The notes below the pieces were generated by a model. The model saw only the letters and a program-made list of their open reading frames with translations. It was not told the origin of the DNA and searched no databases. Of a DNA stretch of 64,000 bases, positions 47,366 to 59,900 are shown piece after piece (the stretch's first letter is position 1; every line of letters begins with the position of its first letter). The stretch is taken from positions 6,820,001-6,884,000 of the forward strand of contig NC_065903.1 in assembly GCF_905147045.1 (NCBI RefSeq). Direction: 5' to 3'. The position numbers and the translations under genes were made by a program. Source of the DNA: Nymphalis io (lineage: Eukaryota; Arthropoda; Insecta; Lepidoptera; Nymphalidae).

Positions 47366-49026
47366 TGACTAATTTTAAAATAATTTAACATTTTATATTT
47401 TTTAGACATAAATATTTTTTCTATGCTTTTTTGTATAAACTTTTGTAATTTAACCGTCGGAAAAGTAACTAAGTTTCTTAACGTTTCTTCTCGTTACAAT
47501 CATCAATCCGGACCGGTGGTAACTTTAGATTTAATTTAGTATTGTAAATTTGAAAGTGCCAGAGTTTTAATAAATTGACAGACAGCTGTCATTTATAATT
47601 TAATTGTTTGAACTGTTTTTTACTCCATAACCAAAATTAAATTAGTTCTGGCAGGAGGTACCTTTGAAGGAAGAGTAAGATATGCTAATATAACAGCAAA
47701 GCTGTAATTAATTTTGTAAGAGTTTTTCTCTTTAGTGCTATAAATTGTAGTATTTCGAGATTGTGAAGCAATTAATAGAGTTATTTATTAGTTTATAAGA
47801 AACATTATTGATAAACTGTATAATGTTTATGACATGAAACACACAAATTATATATAAATAACCCAATAAGTTCCTTGGGACATGTTACCTGGAACAATTC
47901 GCCCGCAAAGTGGGCTTGACCTATATTTTAAAGGTATTGATCGAACAACTACAAACAAAGGTCTACATGCAACCCTGAAATGAAGTCATTTATCAATTTA
48001 TCGAGGACATAAATATAACTATAAAATATACCTGTTGCACTGAATTTTACACGAATCGTTCATCGCCTCGGCTGTTCTACCAATACTATATTATATATGT
48101 ATATATAACATTTCATGAATTTGCATGTGCTGATAATAAATCTCTTGCTCGGCGGTGAAGATAAAGATTGTTAGGAAATCCATCATCCCCCATTGGAGCA
48201 GATGGAATAATCTCCAAACCTTCTTCTCATAAAGAGATTTAGGCCCTATCTGAACTTTAGGACAGTTTTTGATATTTTTCTTTTTGATACCAATCCACTT
48301 TCATTTGATTAAGAGAATATTTTCATTGTACTGCATTTTAGTAGGTTTTATATAATGTACACAAACAAATCAAATATACCGTGTACATAAATAGCTGCAA
48401 ATTAATACTAATTAGGTATTAATTACGTCAACTATTAGTGTTCTAGTATAAATTGTAGTATAATAGCCACGTTAAGCTTGTCTATCAGAGTCATTATAAT
48501 ATAAATTACTAGCAATGTTATTGTTAATTCTACGCAGTAATGGAAAATCCACCACACATTTATTTCCAGTTCAAGTTTCCTCCGCGGCGAAGGAGTTTAT
48601 AACTTTCTACGTTTCATTCAATGTATTTATGTGTTGAATTATAAGTAATACTGTTTTATTATATTGGAAACTGAGTATTATGTAAGTTAACCAATATTAT
48701 AATATAAACCTATTTCAATCGAGACGATACGGAATTCGTCTTTTCTTCGTTACCTTCATTGACCACCGCAACACCAAATTTACCGGTACATATATAATGG
48801 GTACAATACCTGTGACTTATAACATCTCGGGTTTCCTATAGACGTTTCAATTTAATGACGTTCGTCAACCGCAAATTCGAATAAGAGGAAACGTGTGAAT
48901 AATATTTATCAAGTATTTATTTCCTGTTTCAAAACTATTCGCAACACTGCCATACAGACTATCGAGAGTGTTTCAGTGTGAATCGTGAAGTGAAGTAAAT
49001 AAATAGTGCTATTCTATGTAAATGAA
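47366..49026. other. AT-rich stretch upstream of the 7TM gene
   Basis: Holds the SINE fragment at 48113-48245 and otherwise no recognised repeat. Close to the gene, GTTTCAGTGTG at about 48970 could be an initiator or an acceptor for a 5' UTR intron. Confidence 0.45.
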
Positions 49027-49989
49027 ATGGAAACTGGGACGGAAATTGACACCACAATTCTCACGGATTTAACTACTCTTACTACAGACACAAGCACTTA
49101 CAATGTTACGGATGTTCCAGAGAGTATTTACAATACATCTTCAAGCCATACCTCGAGTAAAAATGGAATACGAGATAACTCCGGCGTCTTTGAAACTTTT
49201 ATAATATTGGAAATTGTGATGACAGCTCTAGAGTTATTATTATCAACTGTCGCAGCTCTAAAAATTTCTCGCTGGAGGACAAACTACAGAAATCAAATGT
49301 TAATGCAGCTGAGTGTCGCGCGATTTATTAAAAGACTAATATTATTTATACAATTTATGGAAGCTAAGTCTAAACTCGATTCATCAGTGAAAGTTCAAAT
49401 AACATTAATAAGTTTTACAATTTATATAGATTTTGTAATTATTGTTCTAGTCTGTTTCTTTATAAAGCATATGTACGATAGCTTAATAACAGTAATAGTG
49501 AAAATAAGTAAATATACGTTGTATAGTGTGATATGCTGGTCATGGTTGATCCCCATTCCTATTAGTGTCGTCTGGACAGCCATCATTAGCACGAAAGTGC
49601 TGGATGAATGGATGTCCACTTTTTTAATTTGTCTCTTATTTAAATGGCCGCTTATTCTTTTAGGAACATTATTGTATTTAACAGTTTTATACAAAGTCTT
49701 AACTGATAAAATAAGAAAATTCGCAAGAATTCTTACTATTGTAACATTTCTGCTTTGTTTGGATGTAAACTTTTACCTTTTTTCTAAGGATGTCATATGG
49801 TTGTGGTGTTTCAGATCGTTCTCCACTATTCTTATTAATTATATATTAGGTTTTACATTAAACATCCTTGTACTGTGCCTTTATATTACATTAATCACAC
49901 TAAGTTTTAAGTTCCAGCGTAAATCAAGTAATTCGTTACCAAATTACAGCACAGCCACTGTGATGAAGTGTCAAGTCAGTAACATTTAA
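49027..49989 (+). CDS. Intronless seven-transmembrane receptor-like protein
   Basis: The ORF encodes 320 residues from the ATG at 49027; the frame extends a few codons upstream only from a non-ATG start, and another ATG at 49022 is out of frame. The N-terminus (1-52) is Thr/Ser-rich with NVT (26-28) and NTS (36-38) glycosylation sites and no signal peptide. Hydrophobic segments are at about 54-80, 91-111, 124-147, 165-188, 198-223, 233-253 and 266-293, with basic loops (RWRTNYRN 82-89; DKIRKFAR 227-234) on one side, so the N-terminus should face outward. YRNQ ahead of helix 2 and W..IP...SVVW in helix 4 faintly recall secretin-like (class B) receptors, but no signature confirms a class. Lack of introns suggests a retrocopy or a taxon-restricted receptor. 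ATTAAA at 50039 may be the poly(A) signal. Confidence 0.8.
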   Translation: METGTEIDTTILTDLTTLTTDTSTYNVTDVPESIYNTSSSHTSSKNGIRDNSGVFETFIILEIVMTALELLLSTVAALKISRWRTNYRNQMLMQLSVARFIKRLILFIQFMEAKSKLDSSVKVQITLISFTIYIDFVIIVLVCFFIKHMYDSLITVIVKISKYTLYSVICWSWLIPIPISVVWTAIISTKVLDEWMSTFLICLLFKWPLILLGTLLYLTVLYKVLTDKIRKFARILTIVTFLLCLDVNFYLFSKDVIWLWCFRSFSTILINYILGFTLNILVLCLYITLITLSFKFQRKSSNSLPNYSTATVMKCQVSNI

Positions 49990-50044
49990 GCTCAAAGCTT
50001 TATTTTTATTATTTGTTAATTTTTCACTGAAATCTGTTATTAAA

Positions 50045-51937
50045 GATTTAAATGAACCGATTGTCTTTATTCGTTAAATTAAAATATTAATGCTATATTA
50101 TAATATATTAAATTTGTAAAATAGAAATCTTGAAAAATAGGAGGCAAATAAATCCAGTTATGAATATGACAACATATTACATAACATATCCAAAATTATT
50201 TCTAACCTTACGAGTAAAATTATATAAAAGATATAATTATGCAGAAATTCTATATTTATTTAATGATCAGACAAAGAAACGATGCGGCGCAAGCCCGGAC
50301 GAGATCAATTCCACAGAAATCCTATTACCGCGTTTCATGCTGCTTTTGAAATGCACCCCCATTGTTTCTCTTCAGCTTATCTATATTTTTATATCCTTAG
50401 AATAAAGCTTTTGTTTCCTTTATGTTTAAAAAAAAAACAAAATAGAACACTTTTAAATAATTTCTAGTTTACTTATATAAAAAGTTTTTATGAATACTTT
50501 GCTTTTTGCCACTTTTCTTAACTACGACATCCAAAATGAGGTTAATACTAACGTAGTTCTTATTTAAATACAACAAAACGAATATTAGCAATTTGGACAT
50601 AATCGAATGTTCATATAGTTTAAATATTAAAAGGAAGGTCAAAATTCCTGTAAAAATGCCTAGTTCACTTTCTTAATTTAATTACAATTTTAAACTGTTC
50701 TTAATTATACTTATTTTAATAAAACACATAAAAAACAAAAACGATATAAATCGTGAATTGCTGAATAAACTTTTCGAATTCGAGACTTTTTATTTTACTA
50801 TGCTATAATATATTAACAAGAAAGAGCTATAAATTGTTCGTGACGGCTACTGAAGTTCACATCATCTATCTTTCTTTAGTGAGGACAATCTAACACTAGG
50901 CAGTGCCATTACATTATCCCACACATGAGATATTTTAACTTTAAGCGCTTTAAGTCAAAGTCAGTAAGTGAAAATAATGATGGCGATAGTGTTGAACAGT
51001 CACTTTATCCACAATTTTTTTATAAAAATATATAAGGCTATTACACCCAAAGAACTTTATATAAAATTAAAAATAAAATTTTGCAGAATGTTATGAGATA
51101 TATATATATGAGTATGTTTTTTTTATTTTAATAAATATTTCCTTATGCTGTATATGGAAGCCTAAATAAATGTGATATAATTTCATTAGTTTCATAATAA
51201 TAATATTTAACCAAGCTGAGACGGTGAATAAATGAAAGTATCTGTCTCATTAGGTTTCTGCTATATGATATGTGGTGACCACTCAAACCAATCGTTATAT
51301 CTGCAAATGGTTCGCAAATTATATTATGTAAGTTGAGATATATTTATACATTTAGGACAGTTTATTATACTAAGTTTTTATAATAATTATATTATATGCT
51401 GTGTGAGATAAAATGATAGGTATATGATACTAATAAATTTTATAAAAATACGCCTTTTTTAATTTTTTAGATATGAGAATTTTCTGCGGATGAGAAGAGC
51501 CGTGATAAATATACATATAGTGTTACAATTTAGATATAAATAATAATAAAGACTAGTTAGATGGTCACTTTAAATTACGTTATTTAAATAAATTAGTATC
51601 ATTCGTAATAAAAGATCTCTCTCGTGAAGAAATTGAATTTGTGATAAATTATTTACTGACGTGAAGTCAGTAGATACCTCCAATAAAGAATTTAGTTTAA
51701 CAGTATAGTGTATTCGTACTTATTTGAAATGGGGACGACGCCTGGCGGGTGATCAGTCTTGCTTGAGGAGTTATTTCATCCTATTCACCCTACAAATATA
51801 TAGTTAGACGTATTTGTATTATCTGTGTAAAATAAAAATACAAAGAACTAAAATTTTATCTTGTTTAGATATCTGAGGTTTAATTTATAAAACTACGCTG
51901 ATGGATGGATATACTAGTAATTATTATTATTATATTA
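50045..51937. other. AT-rich, nothing seen
   Basis: No gene or recognised repeat. The ORF across 50130-50405 is AT-rich and unsupported. Confidence 0.5.
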
Positions 51938-52190
51938 TTACTCATCAGATATTCTACCGCAAAACAGCAGTACTTGGTATTGTTGTGTTCCGGTTTGAAG
52001 GGTGAGTGAGCCAGTGTAGTTACAGGCACAAGAGACATAAAATCTTAGTTCCCAAGGTTGGTGGCGCATTGGATATGTAAGCGTTGGTTGACATTTATTA
52101 CAATGCCAATGTCTAAGGGCGTTGGTGACCACTTACCATCAGGTGGTCCATATGCTCGTCCGCCTTCCTATTTTATAAAAAAAAAAAAAA
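51938..52190 (+). mobile_element. Poly(A)-tailed retroposon, sense copy
   Basis: Begins inside the element at ACTCATCAGATATTCTACCG and runs to TCCTATTTTATA followed by A14. This copy shows the sense orientation and short tail clearly. Its ORF on the reverse strand, shared with the copy at 44060-44314, is a by-product of the element. Confidence 0.9.
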
Positions 52191-54616
52191 TAATCAATTC
52201 CTGATAATTCAAAAATTTCGTGTCTGATTCTATTTGCTTGAAGCAAATTTCATATACATTACGAAAGCTTGACAAAATTACCGGTAGTACCGGCAAATTC
52301 ATTTGTACAAACCCGTCTGGGTAATGATACCTTGTATAGATGTGCCCAAGTATGACTGAATAATGAAACCGTGACTGTGAATGAAGTTCATAAAACAAAT
52401 TAACAAACAAGCAATACACATATTAACGGTTGACATAAACACATGCGCAAACAAGTCTTACATACAGATTTCTAAAAACTTAGTTGAATCAGACATATTT
52501 ATATAGTACACAGAATCGAACTCTAGGGACCTTAGTCTAGTCTAGTATAATACAAGATTTTCTTTATTATAATGTTTCATTATTAAAAAAAGACACAGGT
52601 AAAAATACAATCAATGCAATCATTTGTAAGTAATGGATTTTATTTAATTCTAAGGTCGATGATTAATGTCTCTTTTAATATAATAAAAACTACTCTTTTA
52701 ACATTTACGTCACGAATAGGAAAAATAGTTACCGTAGTATATTGACTAATTTGTGCGAAATTTACTAAGAAACAATAAAGCATTAATATTTTTGAAAACC
52801 TTTGTAAGGTAAAATGCGATAAATAAAGAGATCGCTTTGTTGTTGCTCCATTAGAATCAATTATCAAGGTAAATACGATCGCATTATTTTCTCGTCACAA
52901 CCAGATTTCACAATATTATCAACTGTAGCGGTAACTGTAGAACTTTCTCTTAAAGAAATGCTTTTATAAAATGTTTATGATGGCTTTTTATATTGAAAAC
53001 ATAGACTTTTATACTGAGAGTAAGAACACATCTAAGGAAAGGTCACCTCTGCTTGTTGAAGCGGGCTTATATAAAGCATCAGCCATTTCAATTTCAAAAT
53101 AGCATGTCTCTTGTGCATGGAATAGGTATATATGTATATATGCCGTGTCCCATGGCTAATACATAGAAATAGGGACTCTATTATGGTATTATATCCATTA
53201 TGGAGTTGCTAATTTGGAACAATTACTTAAGAGTTAAGATATAAATGAAGCCAAGACGTCTGCTACCTTGTTTTGTCATTTATCCTACCTGTTTACAAAT
53301 ATAAAATTATTGATGATTCATTTCCGCCCGAGGCTTCGCCCGCTTGTAAGAAGAGAGGAGTAGGTGTTAGGTTAGTCGTTTTCAATATACGCTATTCTTT
53401 TTATGCAAAATTTCATGATGATCGGCTTTGTAGAAAAGACGTGAAAGCTAACAAACAACTCACTTGCGCAGATATACTATTAGTACGTCCTATTTTTGAG
53501 AGATATTGGATCTCTGTAATATATTTTTATTTTCACCTGACATATGCAAGTTTGATCATGACGTTCTCTTTAAAAAATCAAGCATATGAAAATTTAGTGA
53601 CGACTGCTGAAGTTTGAACCCGCATTAAAAATTAAATTAGTTTAAATGTACGCGCTTTAATCCCTGGGTCACCTCGGCTCTGGTGTTGATGTGAAATTTT
53701 TCTTTCACCTTTCTTTAAACATCTAGAGTTCAGATTACTAAGACGTAAGCAACGCATCCTCAGCTTCCCTTATTTTACAAATCCGTAATGGCGACGGTAA
53801 CCACCTTACCGTCATCTCTTTCGCGCGTATTTTTCTACCCTAAAAACAATTTGAGGAAGAAAAAATTTTGTCAATCCTTGAATATTTCTAAAAATACGTC
53901 TACTTTTAAAAATATGTCTATGTGGGTGTGGATTTGTTTGTATGTATGGCTTTTCTTAAAGGGTTTTATCATTTCATTTCACATAATATCCTTGAAATCT
54001 TTACCAATTTCATTCGACGTGTCATTTCAAAATAAAAATCTTATATTCTAAGTTTTCATTAAATGACATCTCGAAAATATTCATCTCTCATTTTCTAAAA
54101 ATTACTTAATCCCTTAAACTCAAACTTAGACCATAATTATTTGTTATGTTTCGATCAATAAACAAAGTTTGTAGATCTAAGTGACTCACTTAAACTATCT
54201 TCCGTTTACAGGGAATGTTAGTATGAGATATAGTTAATTCAATTATTATAAATAAAATACCAAATTTTGGAGCGAAAGGTTTATGGAACAAAATTAAAAC
54301 TCAAAACATATTTATAACTAATTAAAATTTAATTTAGGATCACAAAATTAGGTTAAATTTAATTTAATGTTAGATTTCGGCCCACAATACCTCGACAGAT
54401 TCGTTAACACGGTACGGTCGTTAATTAACCGGCAAAGACATCACAAATCTTTGAGCTTCGATATTAAATGCTTAATTAATAATCTTACAATATTCGCAAC
54501 TGACTTACAATTTACCTCATCGTAATTATTATTTGATGTACAATAAAATTATTCATTAAAACAATATGATACATGGAGTACGAAAGAAACAGCACGGGTT
54601 TTGAAAAGGTAACATT
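52191..54616. other. AT-rich stretch with one LINE 3' end
   Basis: An RTE-like LINE 3' end lies at about 53322-53490 (GAGGCTTCGCCCGCTTGTAA, TTTCATGATGATCGGC). The ORF of 114 codons at 53273-53617 runs through it and is not credible. No other feature seen. Confidence 0.5.
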
Positions 54617-54622
54617 TTTATT
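54617..54622 (-). terminator. Poly(A) signal of the proline-rich minus-strand gene
   Basis: AATAAA on the minus strand, 79 bases beyond the stop codon at 54701-54703. Its distance fits a compact 3' UTR for the last exon. Confidence 0.55.
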
Positions 54623-54700
54623 TACATTAACCGAAACCGTACTATAGACAATTTTAGGGATGGACGGAAAATGTAGCGCGACGGTGGCGCTCGTGCGCGA

Positions 54701-54786
54701 CTAAGCGCAGCTGCACGCGCACCGCTTTACGCGCTTCTCGCGCTCGTGCGGTGCGTCCACGCTGCGCACCGAACGCGGCTGCATGT
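54701..54786 (-). CDS. Last exon of proline-rich minus-strand gene (basic CACSCA tail)
   Basis: A minus-strand acceptor (CACTTTGTTGCAG) opens a very GC-rich exon ending at TAG (54701-54703). Entered in phase 1, as required by the exon at 57651-57789, the join makes a Tyr codon and the exon adds 27 residues: MQPRSVRSVDAPHEREKRV and then KRCACSCA at the C-terminus. The tail pairs a basic patch with three alternating cysteines, which could be a lipid-modified membrane anchor, or a peptide released after the KR pair in a secreted protein; neither is shown. All three frames are open for a while because the exon is GC-rich, so the frame rests on phase agreement and on the GC-ending codons. It lies within a CpG-rich patch (54655-54790) unlike its surroundings. 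Confidence 0.55.
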
Positions 54787-54856
54787 CTGCAACAAAGTGT
54801 CCCACGTCACTAACACAATCACACTTACATGTCACACTATGCATAGAACCTATTAA

Positions 54857-55208
54857 ATATAATAATAATGTCTTCCGGACCGATTTCGGCCGAGAGATTC
54901 AGTTTCTTGAGATTAGCCAACTGCGAAGGACATTATAGTAAACAAGTGTGTGCGCAAACACAGGTGCACTCTCTAATCCGATGCCGATGGGACGGCAATC
55001 CGACACGACCGGAAAGAGTTTAGGTACAGGACTAGCGGCTTTATGTGCCTTCCAAGGTACGGGAATGTATAAACTTCCAACTTCCAGACTCCGCTACTAC
55101 TGAGAATTTTCGAAAGATACCCCAATAACTTTTTATTGGCCCGACCTGGGATTTGAACCGAGGCCCTCCGGGTCTGCGGACATCCTGTGACTAGACCAAC
55201 GAAGCTTT
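54857..55208 (-). mobile_element. tRNA-headed SINE, family 2, full length
   Basis: The best complete copy. On the minus strand it begins with a tRNA-like head (A box TTGGTCTAGTCACAGG region; B box GGTTCAAATCC), continues through GTAGTAGCGGAGTCTGGAAG and GACCGGAAAG-type blocks, and ends ...GGAAGACATTATTATT. It defines the family used for the partial copies elsewhere. Confidence 0.85.
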
Positions 55209-57130
55209 CTAATAATAAATATACTTACCATTCAGCCAGCGAATATCTTAACCAAACAATTAAGCAAAAATTACAATATAAAATACAAAACGATTATCAT
55301 TTTTATATAAGTAATTATTACACAAATTGCATGCATCGCTTCTTAATAATACCATTTATATGGAAATAACTAAATAAACTCATTAAGGCTCCATTTATTT
55401 ACATAGCATAAAATTAACAATGTATCTGAAACATATTTTCCAAAGTAAATACTATGGAAACAATTAATAAAAAAAAACATTTGTAGAGTGGTGATTTTTT
55501 ATATTATCAATATACTCGGAAATCATGATGTTCAGTCGATTTAAATATAGAAGGGGTCTGCGCGAAAAATGTAATATAAAGCTAACACGTGCGTATATAC
55601 CGAACCCTTGTCTCTGTGTCTCTGTGTCTTATGTATGCAAAATGTATATGTATAATGAGATAAGCATTAACTATGTGTCTAAATAGTAAACACTGATTGA
55701 TCGCCCATTGGGCCATCAGCTGCTACTGACCAATGACTATTGAGATAAATTAGTTAATTTAACTTTATTCAGTATTTACGAATGTGATGCGAATTTTACG
55801 AATATACGATATATAACGTTGCTTTTCACGAAACGACATCACATGATGTCGCAAGGTTTTGTTTCGTTTTGTCACGACATCGTAACGTGTACATGTAGCA
55901 GTAGCAGCTCTTAGCAGTTGAACGACTAAAATCCTGTCAAAGAACCCTTTACAAATATTTTTATGAATATTGGGTGTTTTCTACGCAATAATTCGTCAAA
56001 GAGATTGAAAATAAATAAATAACTAAGCCCGCTTGGTAGGATGGAAGCTGTTTCACACATAGGCAGCTTTATAATTCAAAGTAAGGTAAAACGTAAGATA
56101 AAATAATTAACATTTGGCACACTTCTAAGGAAAGTTGTTCCAAAATAAAGCATTTTCTAAAAGCTGTACTTAACTCCTACACATATACTTCCATACCTAC
56201 TAAGTAAAACTATATATAATATAGCATTTTATAACATCTGATGCTTATATTATTAAATATTAACAGAATATTCACTTGCATAATTTATTTTTCAGTATTT
56301 CAATTCAATCTTCGATATCTTTTTAACGTAAAAATATTATTTTTTAGGTTAATATTCTACAGACTATGTCTATAACCGTAATGTATAGGTATAATATATC
56401 TGACTACGAGAATAAAATAGACTTGGATTAAATTAAAACAATAATCATTAGAGATATAATTACGCAATAACTCTATAAATATGTTTTGAAGAGAAAATTA
56501 TTACGTAACTCATTTATCACATCTGCTTGTGGTTCTTGGCGCTCTGAGTGCGATCGTTAAATGTGAAGTTTATTTAATTACCATCTATGTCGAAAGCCTG
56601 CGACCCTCGTTCAATCAGTCAATTAGATCAACTGATAATATTATAAAATAAAATCTCTTATAAAAACTTCTTGTCTAAATTTAATCGAAACAAAATAAAA
56701 CACTTTTTTATGACCGTCGCTTAAAGTGTCAAATGTTTTTAACACTTTTTTAATATAAAACGATCGCGTCCTGACTATTTCTTTATTATGTTGAAAATTG
56801 TAAACAATGACAAGAATCGACAAGAACAACAAGGACCTACTATTTCTATCGTCAGTTCTTTTCAGGTCTGGGTATTTTCTTTTCCTTTCAGGGTTGCTTT
56901 TACTTAACAACACGTGAGTGTTATGCTTCTATATTGAATAAATAGGTACATTTGATTTTGAAATTACAAGTCGCTTTAAATATTGCAATAAAAGCGTATA
57001 ATTTTCAAATAATAATGGAAGCTTTTATAGAATTTGAAATATTAATATAATAAAAATCGAAGAAACTGTATGTCGATACAAAGAATAAGTAAAATTATTA
57101 AGCTGTAATGTAATTTATAGAACATTCCAA
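55209..57130. other. AT-rich presumed intron
   Basis: Between the last two exons of the proline-rich gene. An 18-base palindrome-like site CGACATCACATGATGTCG is at about 55832-55849. No exon or repeat family member recognised. Confidence 0.45.
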
Positions 57131-57240
57131 TTTTTATAAAAGTAGAAAGGCAAACGAGCAAATAAGCCACTTGACGGTAAGTGGCCATTTTGCTCACAGA
57201 CATTCTCGTTGTAAGAAGCATTAGCTATTCATTACTGACA
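57131..57240 (-). mobile_element. Poly(A)-tailed retroposon fragment
   Basis: Only the 3' end of the element, recognised by GGTAAGTGGCCATTTTGCTC and the A-rich tail (minus strand), inside the last intron of the proline-rich gene. Confidence 0.65.
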
Positions 57241-57650
57241 ATTTTTATCAAATTATGTTTAAATTGTATATGACTGCGTACCTTTAGTTTTCATATATAT
57301 TCAATTATAATACATACAGCACACAAACGTACACACTATTAAACTTATCATAAATGTATATTAACATGTGTTATTAACACTATTGGTTCACACTGATAGG
57401 TCACGTGATACATTTATGACAGATCTAACGCTGATACCATAAATACCTTATGTTATTAGAATTACCTTCGGACAGAATTTGGCCACAAAAATCATCTCAA
57501 AGAACATCTTTGCAGGAGATACTTAAACTGACATGGCCCCCGACTTAAGGTTATTTAATTAACGGTCACTGTGCTGAATTGACGCAAGGAACCGCGTTAA
57601 CTGTATAAGGTAGTTAATACACTGACGAGCCAGTTGTGGAGAGTACTCAC

Positions 57651-57789
57651 AGTGCGGACGCTGATCGACAGGCATGTCCTGCGGCAGCAACAGCGTGCGA
57701 GGCGCGCGTGGCGCCTGTGCCTGCTGCGCCTGCTCCGCTTGCTCCGCTTCAACCTCCGCTGCAGCGAGGCTGTTCACTATGGTCTTAAC
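57651..57789 (-). CDS. Ala/Gln-rich exon of proline-rich minus-strand gene
   Basis: Acceptor AAATTTCAG and donor CACT|GTGAGTAC bound 46 codons plus one base (phase 0 in, phase 1 out). The peptide VKTIVNSLAAAEVEAEQAEQ continues with Ala/Gln repeats that may form a helix, then APRAPRTLLLPQDMPVDQ. If the donor is skipped, the frame runs to a TAA at 57559, giving an alternative end; the consensus donor and the matching phase of the exon at 54701-54786 favour splicing. High GC and GC-ending codons mark it as coding. Confidence 0.7.
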
Positions 57790-59016
57790 CTGAAATTTGG
57801 ATATATATGATATAGTTACTTTTTACATATAGCAAATGATAGCAGATATCTTATTAAAAAAATGATGAACTATAAAATATGCAAATTGACGACAAAAATC
57901 TATTTTAAAATTTTACTAATTAATCACGTTAGAATAAATATCATAAAAACTGTTAAGTATCTACACGTGATAAACTCGCTCATCAGACTGTGAATACAAT
58001 ATAACATAACAAGTTTTATGCCAAGGTCAAAATAGTAGTTTGTATTCGTACCTTCGAGTAAGATATTCTTCTTTTATTTTATATCGAAAATAAAATGCTT
58101 CCCAGGAGATAGTAAAACAACTATCTCATCTTAACTGTATCTAAAGATCACGTACGAATGTAATACCTTATGTAAAAAACTGTCACAGATGCCGGCCGAG
58201 ATATGATATTTTGAAAAAAGGATTATTATATATTTTTTCTAATATACAAATAATAATAAATACCTTAAAACCGTCATCGACTTAATATGCAATATATTTT
58301 TCCCCGACATCATTGTTAGGAAAATGTTATTCATAATTACAATATTATTATAAGTAGGTCAGTAATGCTCCTGATTAACGTATATAACTTTAAAAAATGA
58401 AGTGTGTCGTATTGATGACTTTTTTCACATTTTGATTTAGAATTTTAAAATATTAAAACATTATTGAATAAAAAGTTTATTAAATGAAGTAAGCGATACT
58501 TGCTGAAATAGTAATAAAAAAAGTTTCTTTTCCAGAACTCAATACTAAGGTATTTACTTCTGTTCCAGAAAGTATTTTGTTCCTTATAAAATCACAGTGA
58601 ATGGGCATCGTCAAAAGATGTAATATTTACTAACTTTTACGTTGGCACTACAGAATTTTTCCACTCCAAATTCCCATTTCGTATTGTACTATCGCAACAA
58701 ATTACGTTAAATCAACCAAAGTAGTAAATTACCTTAGTCCCTGAATAAATACAAAATCAATACGATTCCAATTTTGCCACATTTTTAAGAATACAAACGA
58801 TTAAAACAATTTTTTTTATATATATAAATAGGCAAAGACACACAGAAAATGAAAACAGTGAACTATCTTTTTCTCTTGTATTTGTTAACCAATTTCCTTT
58901 CTTTTGTTTCATGTCATAACATTTAAAAAATAGATCACGTGATCATTTAATAGTTATGATATCAATTAAAATATTACATTAAGAGACGGAAAGATAAGCA
59001 GTATAATATCACTTAC
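57790..59016. other. AT-rich intron
   Basis: Intron of the proline-rich gene; no repeat family member or further exon recognised. Confidence 0.55.
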
Positions 59017-59172
59017 GAGTACCTCTTGCATATCGTTGTCGATTTGCTGATCGCGACGCTGGCTGGCGACGGCCTCCTGTGCGGTGCGGTGGATCATGTG
59101 TAAGTCTTCCGGAGTCAGGTCCCAGGGCAAATTCATTTGAACCGGACTGCCTTCCATTTGCATCTTTTGTAC
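59017..59172 (-). CDS. Internal exon of proline-rich minus-strand gene
   Basis: Acceptor CATGATCAG and donor GTACTC|GTAAGTG delimit exactly 52 codons, phase 0 at both ends. The peptide is VQKMQMEGSPVQMNLPWDLT, then PEDLHMIHRTAQEAVASQRR and a Gln/Asp-rich end. The middle looks like an amphipathic helix. It sits between the short exon at 59838-59900 and the Ala/Gln-rich exon. I do not recognise the family. Confidence 0.75.
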
Positions 59173-59397
59173 CTGATCATGAATTAATGATTTTGTTTTT
59201 TATTAAAGGTTAAACACATATATTAAAAGATTTACATGGTACTTATTTCCATTCGTATTATTAATATGGAGATCTAAGTTAATACTGGACTAAGTTATTA
59301 AATTACTAGTTTTACTTATTTTTAAATGTTCGAACAGCAACACAGAGTATTTTTTGTTGTTTGGCACTGGCAATGGAATCAACTAAAGTAGTGACCT

Positions 59398-59590
59398 ATA
59401 CATAATAACCTTCTTAACAGTATTTCAACCACGGCTGGTAATCACAAGACATATGTAGCTAAATACACAGGAGATATTCACAAATCACATATTTCTCAAG
59501 TGAGTGCTTAAATGTTACCTATTCCCTAAATCTCAAAGTCCGATGGGACAGCAATCCAACACCACTTAAGAGTCAGCCTATTTTGCTCAC
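59398..59590 (-). mobile_element. tRNA-headed SINE, family 2, 3' part
   Basis: Decayed 3' half, recognised from TTTCAACCACGGCTGGTAAT and TCCGATGGGACAGCAATCC, in an intron of the proline-rich gene. Confidence 0.65.
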
Positions 59591-59837
59591 AGATTTTTAA
59601 CTGTATTTGTATTTAATTTTTTTTTTTTTTGACTTATAAGAAAGACTAGGGAAAAGACTATACGAATTCTGTTTTTGAATTGCTATTATCGATGACTTAT
59701 TCAAAATTATTTATTTCTATTGATATTTTCTACACGTAGATTTTTTTACTTAACTTAATAAGATATTCTGCTCAAATTTTATCAAAATAGAATGAAAGCT
59801 GACGTCGGTATGTAATGGTTAATGAATCAATACTTAC

Positions 59838-59900
59838 TTCAGGCTCCATCTCCTGTGTGGGAGCGGACTGAGGCACAAACTGGTGAAGAACAGCTTGTTG
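59838..59900 (-). CDS. Short internal exon of proline-rich minus-strand gene
   Basis: Acceptor TTTTGTTCGTAG and donor GAA|GTAAGTATTG bound exactly 21 codons in phase 0, coding QQAVLHQFVPQSAPTQEMEP and E. Both sites are good matches to consensus. Gln/Pro-rich composition fits its neighbours. Confidence 0.65.

Noticed and set aside
53273..53617. 114-codon plus-strand ORF
   Set aside because: It starts from a non-conserved position, passes through an RTE-like LINE 3' end, and has AT-driven composition.
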